From Pyruvatibacter sp. HU-CL02332 (GTDB taxonomy: Bacteria; Pseudomonadota; Alphaproteobacteria; CGMCC-115125): a stretch of DNA of 64,000 nt. A program made the position numbers and the translations under genes. Below are positions 27,074 through 36,395 of this stretch, piece by piece. The notes under the pieces were generated by a model. The model made no database searches and was not told the origin of the DNA. It saw nothing but the letters and a program-made list of their open reading frames with translations. Position 1 is the first letter of the stretch, and every line of letters starts with the position of its first letter. The DNA is taken from assembly GCF_040362765.1 (NCBI RefSeq), contig NZ_BAABWK010000002.1, forward strand, positions 62,001 through 126,000, written 5' to 3'.

Positions 27074-29323
27074 TTACAGGTTTTTGCCCCGCAGTCGTAA
27101 GGCATTGGCTATCACCGAGACGGAGCTGAGACTCATGGCACCGGCTGCGATCATTGGGCTTAGCAACAGGCCAAACCATGGAAAGAGAATGCCAGCTGCA
27201 ATTGGCACGCCCAGCGTGTTGTAGCCAAACGCGAAAAACAGGTTCTGCCTGATGTTTCCCATGGTGGCCCGGCTCAGGGTGAAAGCCTTTTCGAGATTGA
27301 CAAGGTCCCCCGACACCAGGGTAACGCCGGCGCTCTCCATGGCTACGTCTGTTCCTGTGCCCATGGCGATGCCGACGTCTGCCTGAGCAAGAGCCGGCGC
27401 GTCATTGATCCCGTCACCGGCCATTGCCACAGTCGCGCCTGCGCGTTGAAGCGTCTCGATGATCTTGTGTTTGTCCGCAGGCATCACGTCCGCATGGATT
27501 TCATCGATGTCAAGCTGCTGCGCGATGCTTTGTGCCGTCGCATCGCTGTCACCAGTCAACATGATGAGGCGCAGACCGGCACCACGAAGGGCCGTGAGGG
27601 CTGTAGGTGTGCTGGCCTTGATAGGGTCGGCGACGCCAATGAGGCCTGCGGGCTTTCGGTCAATGCTCACGAACATGACGGTCTGACCCTGACGACGGTA
27701 AGCCTCGGCGTCGGAGGCCCATGTCGGGTCCACCTCAAACATGCCTTCCATGAGCGTCTTGTTGCCGATGGCAACATGCCGACCATCGACGATCCCTGTG
27801 ACACCCTGTCCCGTGATGGACTGGAAGTCCGCGGCGTTGTTCAAAGAAATGTTTCTGCTGGTTGCGCCCTGAACGATTGATGCGGCCAACGGGTGTTCGC
27901 TGGCTTGTTCCACTGATGCGACGAAGTGCAGGAAGTCGGCCTCTGCAATGGATTCCGATGGCAGGACGGCAACGAGTTCCGGGCGGCCGAGTGTCAGGGT
28001 TCCGGTCTTGTCGAAGACGACTGTATCCACTTTCTCCAGGGTCTCCAGCGCTTCCGCATCCTTGATCAGAATTCCGTTCTGCGCGCCTTTGCCCATGCCC
28101 ACCATGATTGACATGGGGGTTGCCAGCCCAAGCGCACAGGGGCAGGCGATGATCAGCACGGCAACTGCGTTGATAAGACCGTAGGCCATGGCCGGTTCAG
28201 GTCCCCAGATTGACCAGACAACAAAAGATATAATTGCGACGGCAATGACCGCGGGTACGAACAAAGCCGCCACGGTGTCTGCCAGCCGCTGAATGGGTGC
28301 GCGGCTGCGTTGGGCGTCTGCCACCATGTGGACAATCTGCGACAGGAGCGTGTCTTCGCCGACGCGCGTGGCCTGCATGGTGAAGCCGCCAGCCTGATTG
28401 ACGGTGCCGCCAATGACCGTGTCGCCATTGCTTTTTTGAACCGGCAAGGGCTCGCCGGTGACCATGGATTCATCAATGGTGCTGCGACCTTCATTGATGG
28501 TGCCGTCTACCGGGATCTTGTCTCCGGGTTTGACCCTCAGCATGTCGCCAGCTGAAAGGGCATCAAGCGGCACATCCTGTTCACTGCCGTCAGATGCAAT
28601 GCGGCGTGCGCTGGGCGGCTCCAGTTGCAGAAGGGCTCGGATGGCGCCGGACGTGGCGCTGCGGGCACGTAGTTCAAGCACCTGGCCGAGGAGAACAAGC
28701 GTCGTGATGACGGCAGCGGCTTCGTAATAAACGGCAACGCTCCCATCGGCCGCCTGAAAGGCTGTCGGGAAAGCGTCAGGGGCAAAGGTCGCAATCACGC
28801 TGAAGGTGAAGGCGACGGAAACGCCCAGTCCGATCAGTGTAAACATGTTGAGATTCATGGTGCGAACGGACTGGATGCCGCGGACGAAGAACGGCCATCC
28901 GCCCCACATGACGACGGGCGTCGCAAGGGCCAACTGGATCCATTGCCCGGTAGCCGCGCTGAACATTCCGTCGAACGGCCTGCCGGGAATAAGGTCGCCC
29001 ATGGCAAGGATGAACAGGGGTGCTGTAAAGAGGAGGCTGACCCAAAAACGCCGGGTCATGTCATCGAGTTCGGTTGTGTCTTCCTCCAGCGAGGGGAGGC
29101 CTTCGGACTCCAGCGCCATACCGCAAAGGGGGCAGGTCCCCGGTGCAGGCTGCCGAACATCCAGATGCATCGGACAGGTGTAGACAGTGCCACTGAAGCC
29201 AATGGGAACAGTGTCGTATTGGCCCGGAGCAACGTCCAGATTTGCTGGGGCTGAACCACAGCAATCCGAGTGGGCTTCGTCTGGACGTGTCGGCTCTGGC
29301 GCGCGAGATGTTGACTGGTTCAT
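27074..29323 (-). CDS. copA: Copper(I)-exporting P-type ATPase
   Basis: P1B-1 ATPase (749 aa) that pumps Cu(I) to the periplasm. It has no HMA domain. Instead it has a Cys pair (residues 21-22) and a short heavy-metal-binding domain (YTCPMH...[11 protein letters not shown], residues 48-71). The transmembrane metal site CPC is at 394-396, the phosphorylated Asp438 in DKTGTLT, and the late helices carry the YN and MSLSS residues typical of Cu(I) transport. A CueR-type operator lies 57 bp upstream of the start, and cueR is the next gene upstream. Confidence 0.95.
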   Translation of the reverse strand: MNQSTSRAPEPTRPDEAHSDCCGSAPANLDVAPGQYDTVPIGFSGTVYTCPMHLDVRQPAPGTCPLCGMALESEGLPSLEEDTTELDDMTRRFWVSLLFTAPLFILAMGDLIPGRPFDGMFSAATGQWIQLALATPVVMWGGWPFFVRGIQSVRTMNLNMFTLIGLGVSVAFTFSVIATFAPDAFPTAFQAADGSVAVYYEAAAVITTLVLLGQVLELRARSATSGAIRALLQLEPPSARRIASDGSEQDVPLDALSAGDMLRVKPGDKIPVDGTINEGRSTIDESMVTGEPLPVQKSNGDTVIGGTVNQAGGFTMQATRVGEDTLLSQIVHMVADAQRSRAPIQRLADTVAALFVPAVIAVAIISFVVWSIWGPEPAMAYGLINAVAVLIIACPCALGLATPMSIMVGMGKGAQNGILIKDAEALETLEKVDTVVFDKTGTLTLGRPELVAVLPSESIAEADFLHFVASVEQASEHPLAASIVQGATSRNISLNNAADFQSITGQGVTGIVDGRHVAIGNKTLMEGMFEVDPTWASDAEAYRRQGQTVMFVSIDRKPAGLIGVADPIKASTPTALTALRGAGLRLIMLTGDSDATAQSIAQQLDIDEIHADVMPADKHKIIETLQRAGATVAMAGDGINDAPALAQADVGIAMGTGTDVAMESAGVTLVSGDLVNLEKAFTLSRATMGNIRQNLFFAFGYNTLGVPIAAGILFPWFGLLLSPMIAAGAMSLSSVSVIANALRLRGKNL

Positions 29324-29379
29324 GTTTCCCCAAGTCTTTAAGGCATGTCGGGACAGGACCCGATTTAACTAGGACTTTG

Positions 29380-29404
29380 GACGTTCCAGTTACGGGAAGG
29401 TCAA
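29380..29404 (-). promoter_or_regulatory. CueR-type operator/promoter of copA
   Basis: The inverted repeat GACCTTCC-N7-GGAACGTC (minus strand; arms 29395-29402 and 29380-29387) has one mismatch. It starts with the -35 TTGACC (29399-29404) and leads to a 19-bp spacer. This is the signature of MerR-family activators, which untwist an over-long spacer. The -10 after 19 bp is weak (CAAAGT). The operator sits between cueR and copA. Confidence 0.8.
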
Positions 29405-29443
29405 GGGCATAGCGAGACCAAAGGAAGAACCGGTAGATTTGCC

Positions 29444-29833
29444 TCAGGCTTTGGAAAGATCGTCGAGGATAGGGCAGTCCGGCCGATTGTTGCCCCGACA
29501 GTTTTTGGCCAGATGCAGGAGCGTGTTGGCCATGGCCTCGAGCTCTGCGCTCTTTGCGCGCAGTTCCTCCACATGGGTCATCGCCAGCGCTTTCACGTCA
29601 GCGCTCGCCCGGTCGCGGTCCTGCCACAGGGTGAGGAGCTGGGTGACTTCCTTGACGGAGAAACCAAGGCCACGGGCACGGCGAATGAAGCGCAGCGTAT
29701 GGATTTCCTGATCGCCATACACCCGGTAGCCCGCATCACTCCGGTCCGCTTCAGGAATGAGGCCGATACTCTCATAGTAGCGGATGTTCTTGGCGGTAAC
29801 GCCAGATGCTTTTGCTGCTTCACCGATATTCAT
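29444..29833 (-). CDS. cueR: Copper-responsive MerR-family activator
   Basis: A 129-aa regulator: MerR winged helix (MNIGEAAKASGVTAKNIRYYESIGLI), coiled-coil dimer helix and a metal loop with Cys112 and Cys120 (NCRGNNRPDCPIL), the same positions as in E. coli CueR; no third metal Cys as in zinc or mercury sensors. The ATG at 29833 gives the canonical N-terminus; the longer frame from 29878 adds 15 residues. It should activate copA through the operator at 29380-29404. Confidence 0.93.
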   Translation of the reverse strand: MNIGEAAKASGVTAKNIRYYESIGLIPEADRSDAGYRVYGDQEIHTLRFIRRARGLGFSVKEVTQLLTLWQDRDRASADVKALAMTHVEELRAKSAELEAMANTLLHLAKNCRGNNRPDCPILDDLSKA

Positions 29834-29884
29834 GTTGCAGAGGTTAGTCCTTGTGACATGGCTGAGGCGGAGCGACACGCGTCG

Positions 29885-30733
29885 TCAGGCGGCCCGCTCT
29901 GAAATAGTGGTCCGGTGTAGAAGGCGGTCGTAGCCATCATAGCCACCGCTGGCACGATGCAGGAGACACCGGTTGTCCCACATGACCAGCATGTTGGGTT
30001 TCCATTTATGCTGGTACACAAACTTGTCCTGCGTTTGGTGCTGATAAAGGCGCATGAGCAGATCATCGCTCTGCTCCTTACTCATGCCCTTGAAGCCCTG
30101 AATGTACCCAATGGTTGAGAAGAGAGCAGGGCGGCCTGTTTCCGTATGCGGACGAACAAGGGGATGTTCGTTCTTGAGGCGTGCTTCCTCTGAGCTGATG
30201 ATCCGCATGCTGCGATCGGTTTCTTCGTCCTTGTCCTGCCCATACATGCCGTCAGGGGCGTAGGCAGCCTCTGCTGAATGGATGGCAACGACGCCCTCGA
30301 TCTCAGATTTGAGGTCGTCTGGCAGGTGGTCATAGGCCATGTGTTGATTGGCAAAATAAGTGTCGCCGCCTTCGGGGGGGATGGTCAGACCCATGAGGCA
30401 TGTAGCGATGGGCGGCTTCTCCTGGAAGCTCCAGTCGGTGTGCCAGCCCTCTGCAAACAGAGGAGACGTTTCGTCGGCACGGCGCATGATGGCGGCGATG
30501 TTTTCACGGCCATCAATGGGGGCGAAAAACGGGTCATGGCCAAAGTCGCCAAAATAGAGGGTGAAGCGTTCAAGGTCGTCGTCGCTCATGGGCTGGTCAG
30601 GAAACACCAAGACGTGATGCTCGAGCCAGGCTGAGCGTATCTGGGCGATGCTTTCGGCATCCAGCGGTTTGGTCAGGTCCACGCCCGTTGCATAGGCTCC
30701 GCACGCCTGTCCGGTGGGTTTGATGTCCAGCAT
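29885..30733 (-). CDS. TauD/TfdA family 2-oxoglutarate dioxygenase
   Basis: Non-heme Fe(II) enzyme (282 aa). The facial triad is visible: His and Asp in GWHTDWSFQEKPP and the distal His in CLLHRASGGYDGYDR. The following HRTTI has the Arg that binds 2-oxoglutarate. Members act on taurine, phenoxyacetates, alkylsulfates and other small acids; the substrate is not predictable here. The ATG at 30733 with Shine-Dalgarno GGAGG eight bases upstream is preferred over a start at 30820. It lies 51 bp upstream of cueR on the same strand. Confidence 0.9.
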   Translation of the reverse strand: MLDIKPTGQACGAYATGVDLTKPLDAESIAQIRSAWLEHHVLVFPDQPMSDDDLERFTLYFGDFGHDPFFAPIDGRENIAAIMRRADETSPLFAEGWHTDWSFQEKPPIATCLMGLTIPPEGGDTYFANQHMAYDHLPDDLKSEIEGVVAIHSAEAAYAPDGMYGQDKDEETDRSMRIISSEEARLKNEHPLVRPHTETGRPALFSTIGYIQGFKGMSKEQSDDLLMRLYQHQTQDKFVYQHKWKPNMLVMWDNRCLLHRASGGYDGYDRLLHRTTISERAA

Positions 30734-30808
30734 GGCGATATCCTCCGTTTTATATTTGCGGCAAGTGTGCCTGTTTCTTGCGTGGATGTCATCGGATAGG
30801 CTTGTCAC

Positions 30809-31228
30809 ATGGGACAGCAAGTCACCTCGTTTGAAAGTGTTATGGCCGGGTATCCGCCAAAGTTGCGGCCGGTCATGAAAAAACTGCGTAAGCTCGTTCG
30901 CGATGTCGCTAGTTCCAACGCGGATATCGGCGAGTTAGTGGAAACGCTGAAGTGGGGGCAGCCGTCGTTTCTCCCCAAGCGTCCCAAGGTCGGCACGACC
31001 GTGCGGATGGATGCGGTGAGCGAAAAACCAGCGCGGGTGGCCTTCTATTTTCATTGCCAGACATCGCTGGTGGAGACGTTCCGCGAGCTTTATCCCGACA
31101 CGCTGAGTTTTGAGGGCAACCGCGCGATTGTGCTGGACGCCTCAAAGCCACTGCCTGAGGCCGAGCTTCGGCACTGCCTCGAGATGGCGCTGACCTATCA
31201 CAAGGCAAAGCGCAGCAGGGCTGCCTAG
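30809..31228 (+). CDS. DUF1801 (YdhG-like) domain protein
   Basis: A 139-aa soluble protein. Family marks are YPPKLRPVMKKLRKLV, ETLKWGQPSF and VAFYFHCQTSLVETFRELYPDTLSFEGNRAI. The fold is of the YdhG/SufE-associated DUF1801 group and the biochemical role is unknown. It is divergent from the dioxygenase (75-bp spacer). Its stop shares CTAG with the stop of the convergent NSS transporter gene. Confidence 0.85.
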   Translation: MGQQVTSFESVMAGYPPKLRPVMKKLRKLVRDVASSNADIGELVETLKWGQPSFLPKRPKVGTTVRMDAVSEKPARVAFYFHCQTSLVETFRELYPDTLSFEGNRAIVLDASKPLPEAELRHCLEMALTYHKAKRSRAA

Positions 31229-32571
31229 AAGCCTAGGGCTTTCGACCAGATCAGCACTACAATGCCCAATGGGGCGATGTAGCTGAGGCAGAAACGCAGA
31301 TATTGTTTCACCCGACCATCCGGCAGGTCCGGCACGATGGCCCGGCTCACGAAAATGGCCATGCCTAGCCCGCTGATGGGAAGCAACCACGAAGATGTTG
31401 CCTGATCCAGGAAGTCGAACAAACTCAGGCCAAGGATGGAGATGCTGTCCCACACCGTCATGGATAGGGTCACAGCGGCACCGCCAATCCATGTGGCACC
31501 GGCGGCTATAAGGGTGGCGCTGCTGCCGCTCACATTGAGGGTCTCTTCCAGCCAGTGACGGGCAATGATCATCAAGGCGATGAGTGACGAGAAGGCCGCA
31601 AGCAACGTGGCGGTGAAGAACCCAAGGCCAAACAAATTGCCGTTGGGCAACAGGGTGAAGCCTTGCGGCAGGGCAATGAAGAGGAGGCCGGGCCCGCCAT
31701 TTGATTCCAGATTGAAGGCAAACACGATCGGGAAAATGATAAGGGCAGCGGCGACGGCTATGGCCGTATCCAGCAGGGCAACCGCGATCCCAAGGCGTGG
31801 GACATTTGCCCCATCGTCCAGATAGGCCCCGTAGATGAGCATGCCGCACATACCAACACTCAAAGTGAAGAAGGCATGGCCAAGCGCTTCTCCGAATGCA
31901 TCAACGGACAGGGCTGAAAAGTCGGGCTGAAACATGTAGGTGAATGCTTCAGCGAACTTGCCTGTGGTCGCTGCTACCATCACCAGCATTGCAAAGAGCA
32001 GGACCACAAAGAGTGGCGCGACGTAGCGCATGACGGACTGGATGCCGCCGGTCACGTCGTAATAGATGACGAGTCCGGCTGTGATGACGATGGCCGTTAC
32101 GGCACTAAGCTGAAGGGTTGGGTCTGCCAGCATGGCGGAGAAGGCATCAGCCCCTGTGCGGGCGGCATCGCCGCCGAGCACGGCTTGTGCGAAGTCCAGG
32201 GTGTAGATTCCGACCCAGCCTGACACGACGCTGTAAAACGCGAGAATCATGACGGCAATGATGGCGCCAAGGGCACCCAGCCCGCCCCAGAGCCGTGACA
32301 TCGCTTTTTCCTTGGCGACCCGCAGGAATGCGCTGGCGGGAAACTCGCCGCCCTTGCGACCGACAAATACTTCACCAATCAGCAGCGGTGCCCCCAAACC
32401 AATGAGGCATGCCAGATAAAGCAGGACGAACGCGCCACCCCCGTTTTCCCCTACGATATATGGGAACTTCCATATGTTGCCGAGGCCAACAGCCGAGCCG
32501 GACGCGGCGAACACAAACATCAGCCTGGAAGACCAATGGGGACGGGCTGGTGCGATGGACGATGCGGTCAT
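31225..32571 (-). CDS. Sodium:neurotransmitter symporter (NSS/SNF) family transporter
   Basis: A 448-aa LeuT-fold secondary transporter with about 11-12 helices. TM1 has the diagnostic FVFAASGSAVGLGNIWKFPYIVGENGGGAFVLLYL, where the unwound part binds Na+ and substrate. Bacterial members carry amino acids such as Leu, Ala, Trp or Tyr. It is divergent from the amidohydrolase (112-bp spacer), so it may import a substrate or product related to that enzyme. That link is inference only. Confidence 0.93.
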   Translation of the reverse strand: MTASSIAPARPHWSSRLMFVFAASGSAVGLGNIWKFPYIVGENGGGAFVLLYLACLIGLGAPLLIGEVFVGRKGGEFPASAFLRVAKEKAMSRLWGGLGALGAIIAVMILAFYSVVSGWVGIYTLDFAQAVLGGDAARTGADAFSAMLADPTLQLSAVTAIVITAGLVIYYDVTGGIQSVMRYVAPLFVVLLFAMLVMVAATTGKFAEAFTYMFQPDFSALSVDAFGEALGHAFFTLSVGMCGMLIYGAYLDDGANVPRLGIAVALLDTAIAVAAALIIFPIVFAFNLESNGGPGLLFIALPQGFTLLPNGNLFGLGFFTATLLAAFSSLIALMIIARHWLEETLNVSGSSATLIAAGATWIGGAAVTLSMTVWDSISILGLSLFDFLDQATSSWLLPISGLGMAIFVSRAIVPDLPDGRVKQYLRFCLSYIAPLGIVVLIWSKALGF

Positions 32572-32683
32572 TGTGGGAGCTTTTCACCGGGCGGTTGTCA
32601 TCAGAGCGTTTTTATTGGTGGCGATGCGTGCCACAGTTCAACAAAGAATAGCCGATAAATGCGTTTAAGGGGCAAGCGGACAA

Positions 32684-34504
32684 ATGGAACAGTCAGGGAC
32701 AATTGACGGCGTGCGGAGCGTATCCGCCAAAAGCGGTTGCGGTAGTCATCATACAAAGACGACAGATCTGTTTGGATGTCCGTGCTGCGCGCCGGTTCTG
32801 GGTGAGCTTGGTCTTCTGTCTTTGCCTCATATGGCAGCGTCTGCCAATGCGCTGGCCTGGAAGAACGAGAACCTGGGCGTGCCACCACAGGCCGTGGGGC
32901 TGACGATCTTCACCAATGCGACTGTGATCACGGCCGATGCCGATTTCTCAGTTGCAGAAGCGCTGGCAATCGACGGCGACAAAATTCTTGCGGTCGGATC
33001 ACTGGATGATGTGAAGGCCAGTGTTCCTGATACTGCAACCATTGTTGATGCAGGCGGCAAAACCATTTTGCCCGGCTTCATCGAGCCGCATATGCACTTT
33101 TTCCCCATCGCCATGCTTAGCCGGTTTGAAGATGTGGGCGCGGTCAATTGTCCGACCGTTGCATCGGTGCTGGATCGGGTGGGCGAGCTGGCGAAGTCTG
33201 CCAAAGAGGGTGAGTGGATTATCGGGCGGCAGTTTGATCCGTCTCTTCAGGATGGTCCCGATGCGATCACCTGCGAGATGCTTGACCCGGTCACTGGCGA
33301 CACGCCCTGTCTGTTGTTCAATGCATCGCTCCACATTGCCTACTGTAACTCGGCGGCGTTCAAGATTGCCGGTCTATCTGCGGGGACGCCGGATCCTGAG
33401 GGTGCAGCCTTTGGACGCAATGCGGATGGGTCTCTCAATGGTGTGTGTCAGGGCGGGCCTGCCTTTGGTCAGGTGCTGGCGCACAACCTTGCTGCCATGG
33501 CATTGGACGACGTTCCTGCTGCCTGCAAGCATGTGTGCGAACGGGCCAATCAGGTTGGCATCACCACATTCTGCGACCAGGGGGCGGGCAGCTTTCAGGG
33601 CGCCAATGAGCTGGCGGCGTTCGACGCGTTTGCCGAGAGTGGCCATATGACTACGCGGTTGCGCTATTCGCTGTTTGGCAGCTTTGCGGATACCTGGGAC
33701 AAGACTGACGTGTCATTCGGACAGGGTAATTCCTACGCCCGCGCCACCGGGTGGAAGATTGTGTCCGATGGGTCCAATCAGGGCCGCACGGGTCTCCAGC
33801 GTGAGCCTTATCTGGGCCGTGAGGATAAAGGGCTGGCCTATGTTGCAGCCGATGACCTCAAGCAGCAGGTGACCCAGCGAGCGCTGGAAGGTTGGCAGGT
33901 GGTGGTTCATGCTAATGGCGACCAGGCGATTGACAACACACTCGATGCCTTTGAAGCCGCCTATGAAGCCGGTGCACCGCGCGACATGCGGTACCGGATT
34001 GAGCATTGCTCGGTGCTGCATGACGAACAGATTGGCCGCATCAAGAAACTCGGTCTGTCACCCAGTTTTCTGATTGGCCACATTTATTACTGGGCGAAAG
34101 CATTCAGGGATGAAGTGTTTGGGCCTGAGAAAGCCAATCTGCTGGGACGGGCCCGGTCGTGTCAGGACGCAGACATTCCCTGGACGATGCACTCCGATGA
34201 ACCGGTGTCGGAGATGGGTCCGCTTCGCTGCATAGAGAACGCGGTCACTCGTAAAATGTGGAAAGAACCTTCATCCACTCTCAATGCGGATGAACGGGTG
34301 ACTGTTGAGGAGGCTATTTTGTCCATCACGCGGGTGGCGGCATGGCAGTGCCACTCCGACCATGAAGTGGGGTCGCTGGAAGTTGGCAAATACGCCGATT
34401 TCGTGGTTCTCGACAATGATCCGCGCAAGGTGCCGGAAACCGAGATTTCGCAGATCAAAGTCCTTGAGACTTGGTCCGGGGGACGTCAGGTGTATGCGAG
34501 CTGA
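32684..34504 (+). CDS. YtcJ-like metal-dependent amidohydrolase with Cys/His-rich N-terminus
   Basis: A 606-aa amidohydrolase-superfamily enzyme of the YtcJ/AepA group (DUF3362-like barrel). It has FIEPHMHFFPIA (HxH site), HANGDQAIDNTLDAFE, RIEHCSVLHDEQIGRI and MHSDEPVSEMGP (catalytic Asp), followed by the small beta domain (VGSLEVGKYADFVVLDNDPRKV). No signal peptide. The first 50 residues carry a Cys/His cluster (Cys19, His22, His23, Cys32, Cys34, Cys35), unusual for the group. Natural substrate unknown. The ATG at 32684 has AAGGGG upstream; a second in-frame ATG at 32831 would drop the cluster but has no ribosome site. Confidence 0.85.
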   Translation: MEQSGTIDGVRSVSAKSGCGSHHTKTTDLFGCPCCAPVLGELGLLSLPHMAASANALAWKNENLGVPPQAVGLTIFTNATVITADADFSVAEALAIDGDKILAVGSLDDVKASVPDTATIVDAGGKTILPGFIEPHMHFFPIAMLSRFEDVGAVNCPTVASVLDRVGELAKSAKEGEWIIGRQFDPSLQDGPDAITCEMLDPVTGDTPCLLFNASLHIAYCNSAAFKIAGLSAGTPDPEGAAFGRNADGSLNGVCQGGPAFGQVLAHNLAAMALDDVPAACKHVCERANQVGITTFCDQGAGSFQGANELAAFDAFAESGHMTTRLRYSLFGSFADTWDKTDVSFGQGNSYARATGWKIVSDGSNQGRTGLQREPYLGREDKGLAYVAADDLKQQVTQRALEGWQVVVHANGDQAIDNTLDAFEAAYEAGAPRDMRYRIEHCSVLHDEQIGRIKKLGLSPSFLIGHIYYWAKAFRDEVFGPEKANLLGRARSCQDADIPWTMHSDEPVSEMGPLRCIENAVTRKMWKEPSSTLNADERVTVEEAILSITRVAAWQCHSDHEVGSLEVGKYADFVVLDNDPRKVPETEISQIKVLETWSGGRQVYAS

Positions 34505-34592
34505 GGCTTACAAATTGGGGCTGGCCAAGGCAGGCCGGGTCAGGTCATAAAGACCCACTATTTCTAATGATTTGCAGGCATTTGATTGATTC

Positions 34593-35210
34593 ATGACGCA
34601 GATATCCGATCTTTTTACGCGCAATCGCCTTTGGGCGGACCGCATCAAGGAAATCAATCCAAACTTCTTCAGCACGCTGGCAGAACAGCAGTCTCCGGAG
34701 TTCTTGTGGATTGGGTGTGCGGATAGCCGCGTGCCGGCCAATGAGATTGTTGATCTGCCTCCCGGGGGCGTTTTTGTTCACCGGAACATTGCCAATGTTG
34801 TGGTGCCGTCGGATCTCAATTGCCTGTCGGTTATTCAGTATGCGGTTGAAGTATTGCAGGTGAAGCACGTCATTGTGTGTGGGCACTATGGCTGCGGTGG
34901 CGTAAAGGCATCGCTCGATGATGCGGATCACGGCCTCATTGACAACTGGCTGCATCACATTCGTGACGTTGCACGGCTTCATCATGAAGATTTTGATGAT
35001 GGCATGAGCGAAGAAGAGCGGGTCAACAAGTTGTGCGAGCTCAATGTGATTGAGCAGGTCCGCAATGTGGCCAACACAACAATCCTCCGGCACGCATGGG
35101 AGCGTGGCGGGACGGTTGAAGTGCATGGTTGGGTCTACTCGATCGCCGACGGCATCGTGAAAGGCCTGTGCACCCACACAGCAGATGGTCTCAAGGACGA
35201 TGCTGCCTAG
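34593..35210 (+). CDS. can: Beta-class carbonic anhydrase
   Basis: Zinc enzyme (205 aa) interconverting CO2 and bicarbonate. Zinc ligands are Cys42, His98 and Cys101, with the Asp44/Arg46 dyad (GCADSRVPANE; CGHYGCGGV), all at the positions of E. coli Can. No export signal, so cytoplasmic. Directly downstream (51 bp) is a bestrophin-like anion channel, which makes a bicarbonate-handling unit likely. Confidence 0.96.
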   Translation: MTQISDLFTRNRLWADRIKEINPNFFSTLAEQQSPEFLWIGCADSRVPANEIVDLPPGGVFVHRNIANVVVPSDLNCLSVIQYAVEVLQVKHVIVCGHYGCGGVKASLDDADHGLIDNWLHHIRDVARLHHEDFDDGMSEEERVNKLCELNVIEQVRNVANTTILRHAWERGGTVEVHGWVYSIADGIVKGLCTHTADGLKDDAA

Positions 35211-35261
35211 GGCAGCCTCAAGGGCTGCCTGATCTGACGACCGTATACCGGAGCAACCACC

Positions 35262-36290
35262 ATGTATGTCCGCCGCAATATCCGAATTGCGCATGTCTTC
35301 AATGACTCCTGGCGCTTTCTGCTTCTTGTTGGTGTCTGGTCAGCCCTGATTGTCTATTGCTTTGAGTTTTTGGGGTGGGAATTTCTGGCGGTACCGTTTC
35401 TACCGGTATCGACCATCGGCATCGCCGTTGCGCTCTATCTCGGGTTCAAGAGCAACTCGTCATATGCGCGTTGGTGGGAAGCCCGGAAGATCTGGGGTGC
35501 GATTATCAATGACAGTCGCAGCTGGGGAAATCTGGTCTGCCACTTGATCCATGATGACAATGGACGTGTTGACCATGGGGCTCAGCTGGATTTGATGCGC
35601 CGGCATATTGCCTGGGTCAACGCCCTGGCGTTTCAGCTGCGAACCACGACGCGCCTGCGCATCAAACAACGCACCCGTATTTTCGATTTCCGCCGCGACA
35701 TGGACGATCACGCGTTCCATCAGCGCAAGGAAAGCTACCTGCGCTATCTCGAGCAGGAAGAAGTTGATGTCGTCGAGAAATGCGGGAACCCGGCGACCCA
35801 GATCATGCGGCTGCAGGGCGCAGATGTACGTGACCTGGCGCTTGAAGGACAGCTCGACCCGATCCGCGAAGTGTCGATGATGGACATGATCACGCGCTTC
35901 TATGACAGCCAGGGCAAGGCGGAACGCATCGACAAAACGCCATTCCCCCGACAGATCGCGTTTTTCGGGACGGTTTTCACATGGCTGTTTGTCATCCTGC
36001 TGCCGTTTGGGTTTCTGGACGCCTTTCAGGGTGAGGTTGAGACACACGCGCTCAGCCAGTTGATGGGGCAAGAGTACATGTTTGTGCTCGTTCCCTTCAC
36101 CATGCTCATCTCATGGGTGTTTTATGTGATGGAGAAGGTAAGTGACTCGACTGAGGACCCGTTTGAGGGTGGGGTACATGACGTACCTGTGTCGGCCATC
36201 TCCACAACAATTGAGATTGATCTCAAGCAGATGATCGGCATGGATGATGTGCCTGAGCCGCTGAAACCCATCGGCGACGTATTGTACTGA
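35262..36290 (+). CDS. Bestrophin-like anion channel protein
   Basis: A 342-aa bestrophin/UPF0187 family membrane protein. It has an N-terminal signature NDSWRFLLLVGVWSALIVYCFEFLGWEF, VSTIGIAVALYLGFKSNSSYARWWEARKIWGAIINDSRSW (pore helix and neck region) and further hydrophobic segments near FPRQIAFFGTVFTWLFVILLPFGFLDAF and FVLVPFTMLISWVFYVME. It ends with the family DPFEGG...ISTTIEIDLKQM motif. Bestrophins conduct chloride and bicarbonate. Pairing with carbonic anhydrase suggests bicarbonate as the relevant ion here (inference). Confidence 0.92.
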   Translation: MYVRRNIRIAHVFNDSWRFLLLVGVWSALIVYCFEFLGWEFLAVPFLPVSTIGIAVALYLGFKSNSSYARWWEARKIWGAIINDSRSWGNLVCHLIHDDNGRVDHGAQLDLMRRHIAWVNALAFQLRTTTRLRIKQRTRIFDFRRDMDDHAFHQRKESYLRYLEQEEVDVVEKCGNPATQIMRLQGADVRDLALEGQLDPIREVSMMDMITRFYDSQGKAERIDKTPFPRQIAFFGTVFTWLFVILLPFGFLDAFQGEVETHALSQLMGQEYMFVLVPFTMLISWVFYVMEKVSDSTEDPFEGGVHDVPVSAISTTIEIDLKQMIGMDDVPEPLKPIGDVLY

Positions 36291-36395
36291 TTTGGTCACT
36301 GATCCGCAGGCGGATTAACACACCATTTACCATTTGCGCGCAGAGTTTTGCGAACGACGAATATGGGTTCGTGCGAAAAACTTGCGTGAGGGCAC

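Noticed and set aside
26816-27224. Short frames on both strands after copA
   Set aside because: No ribosome sites or coding character; those reaching beyond 27074 are copA shadows.
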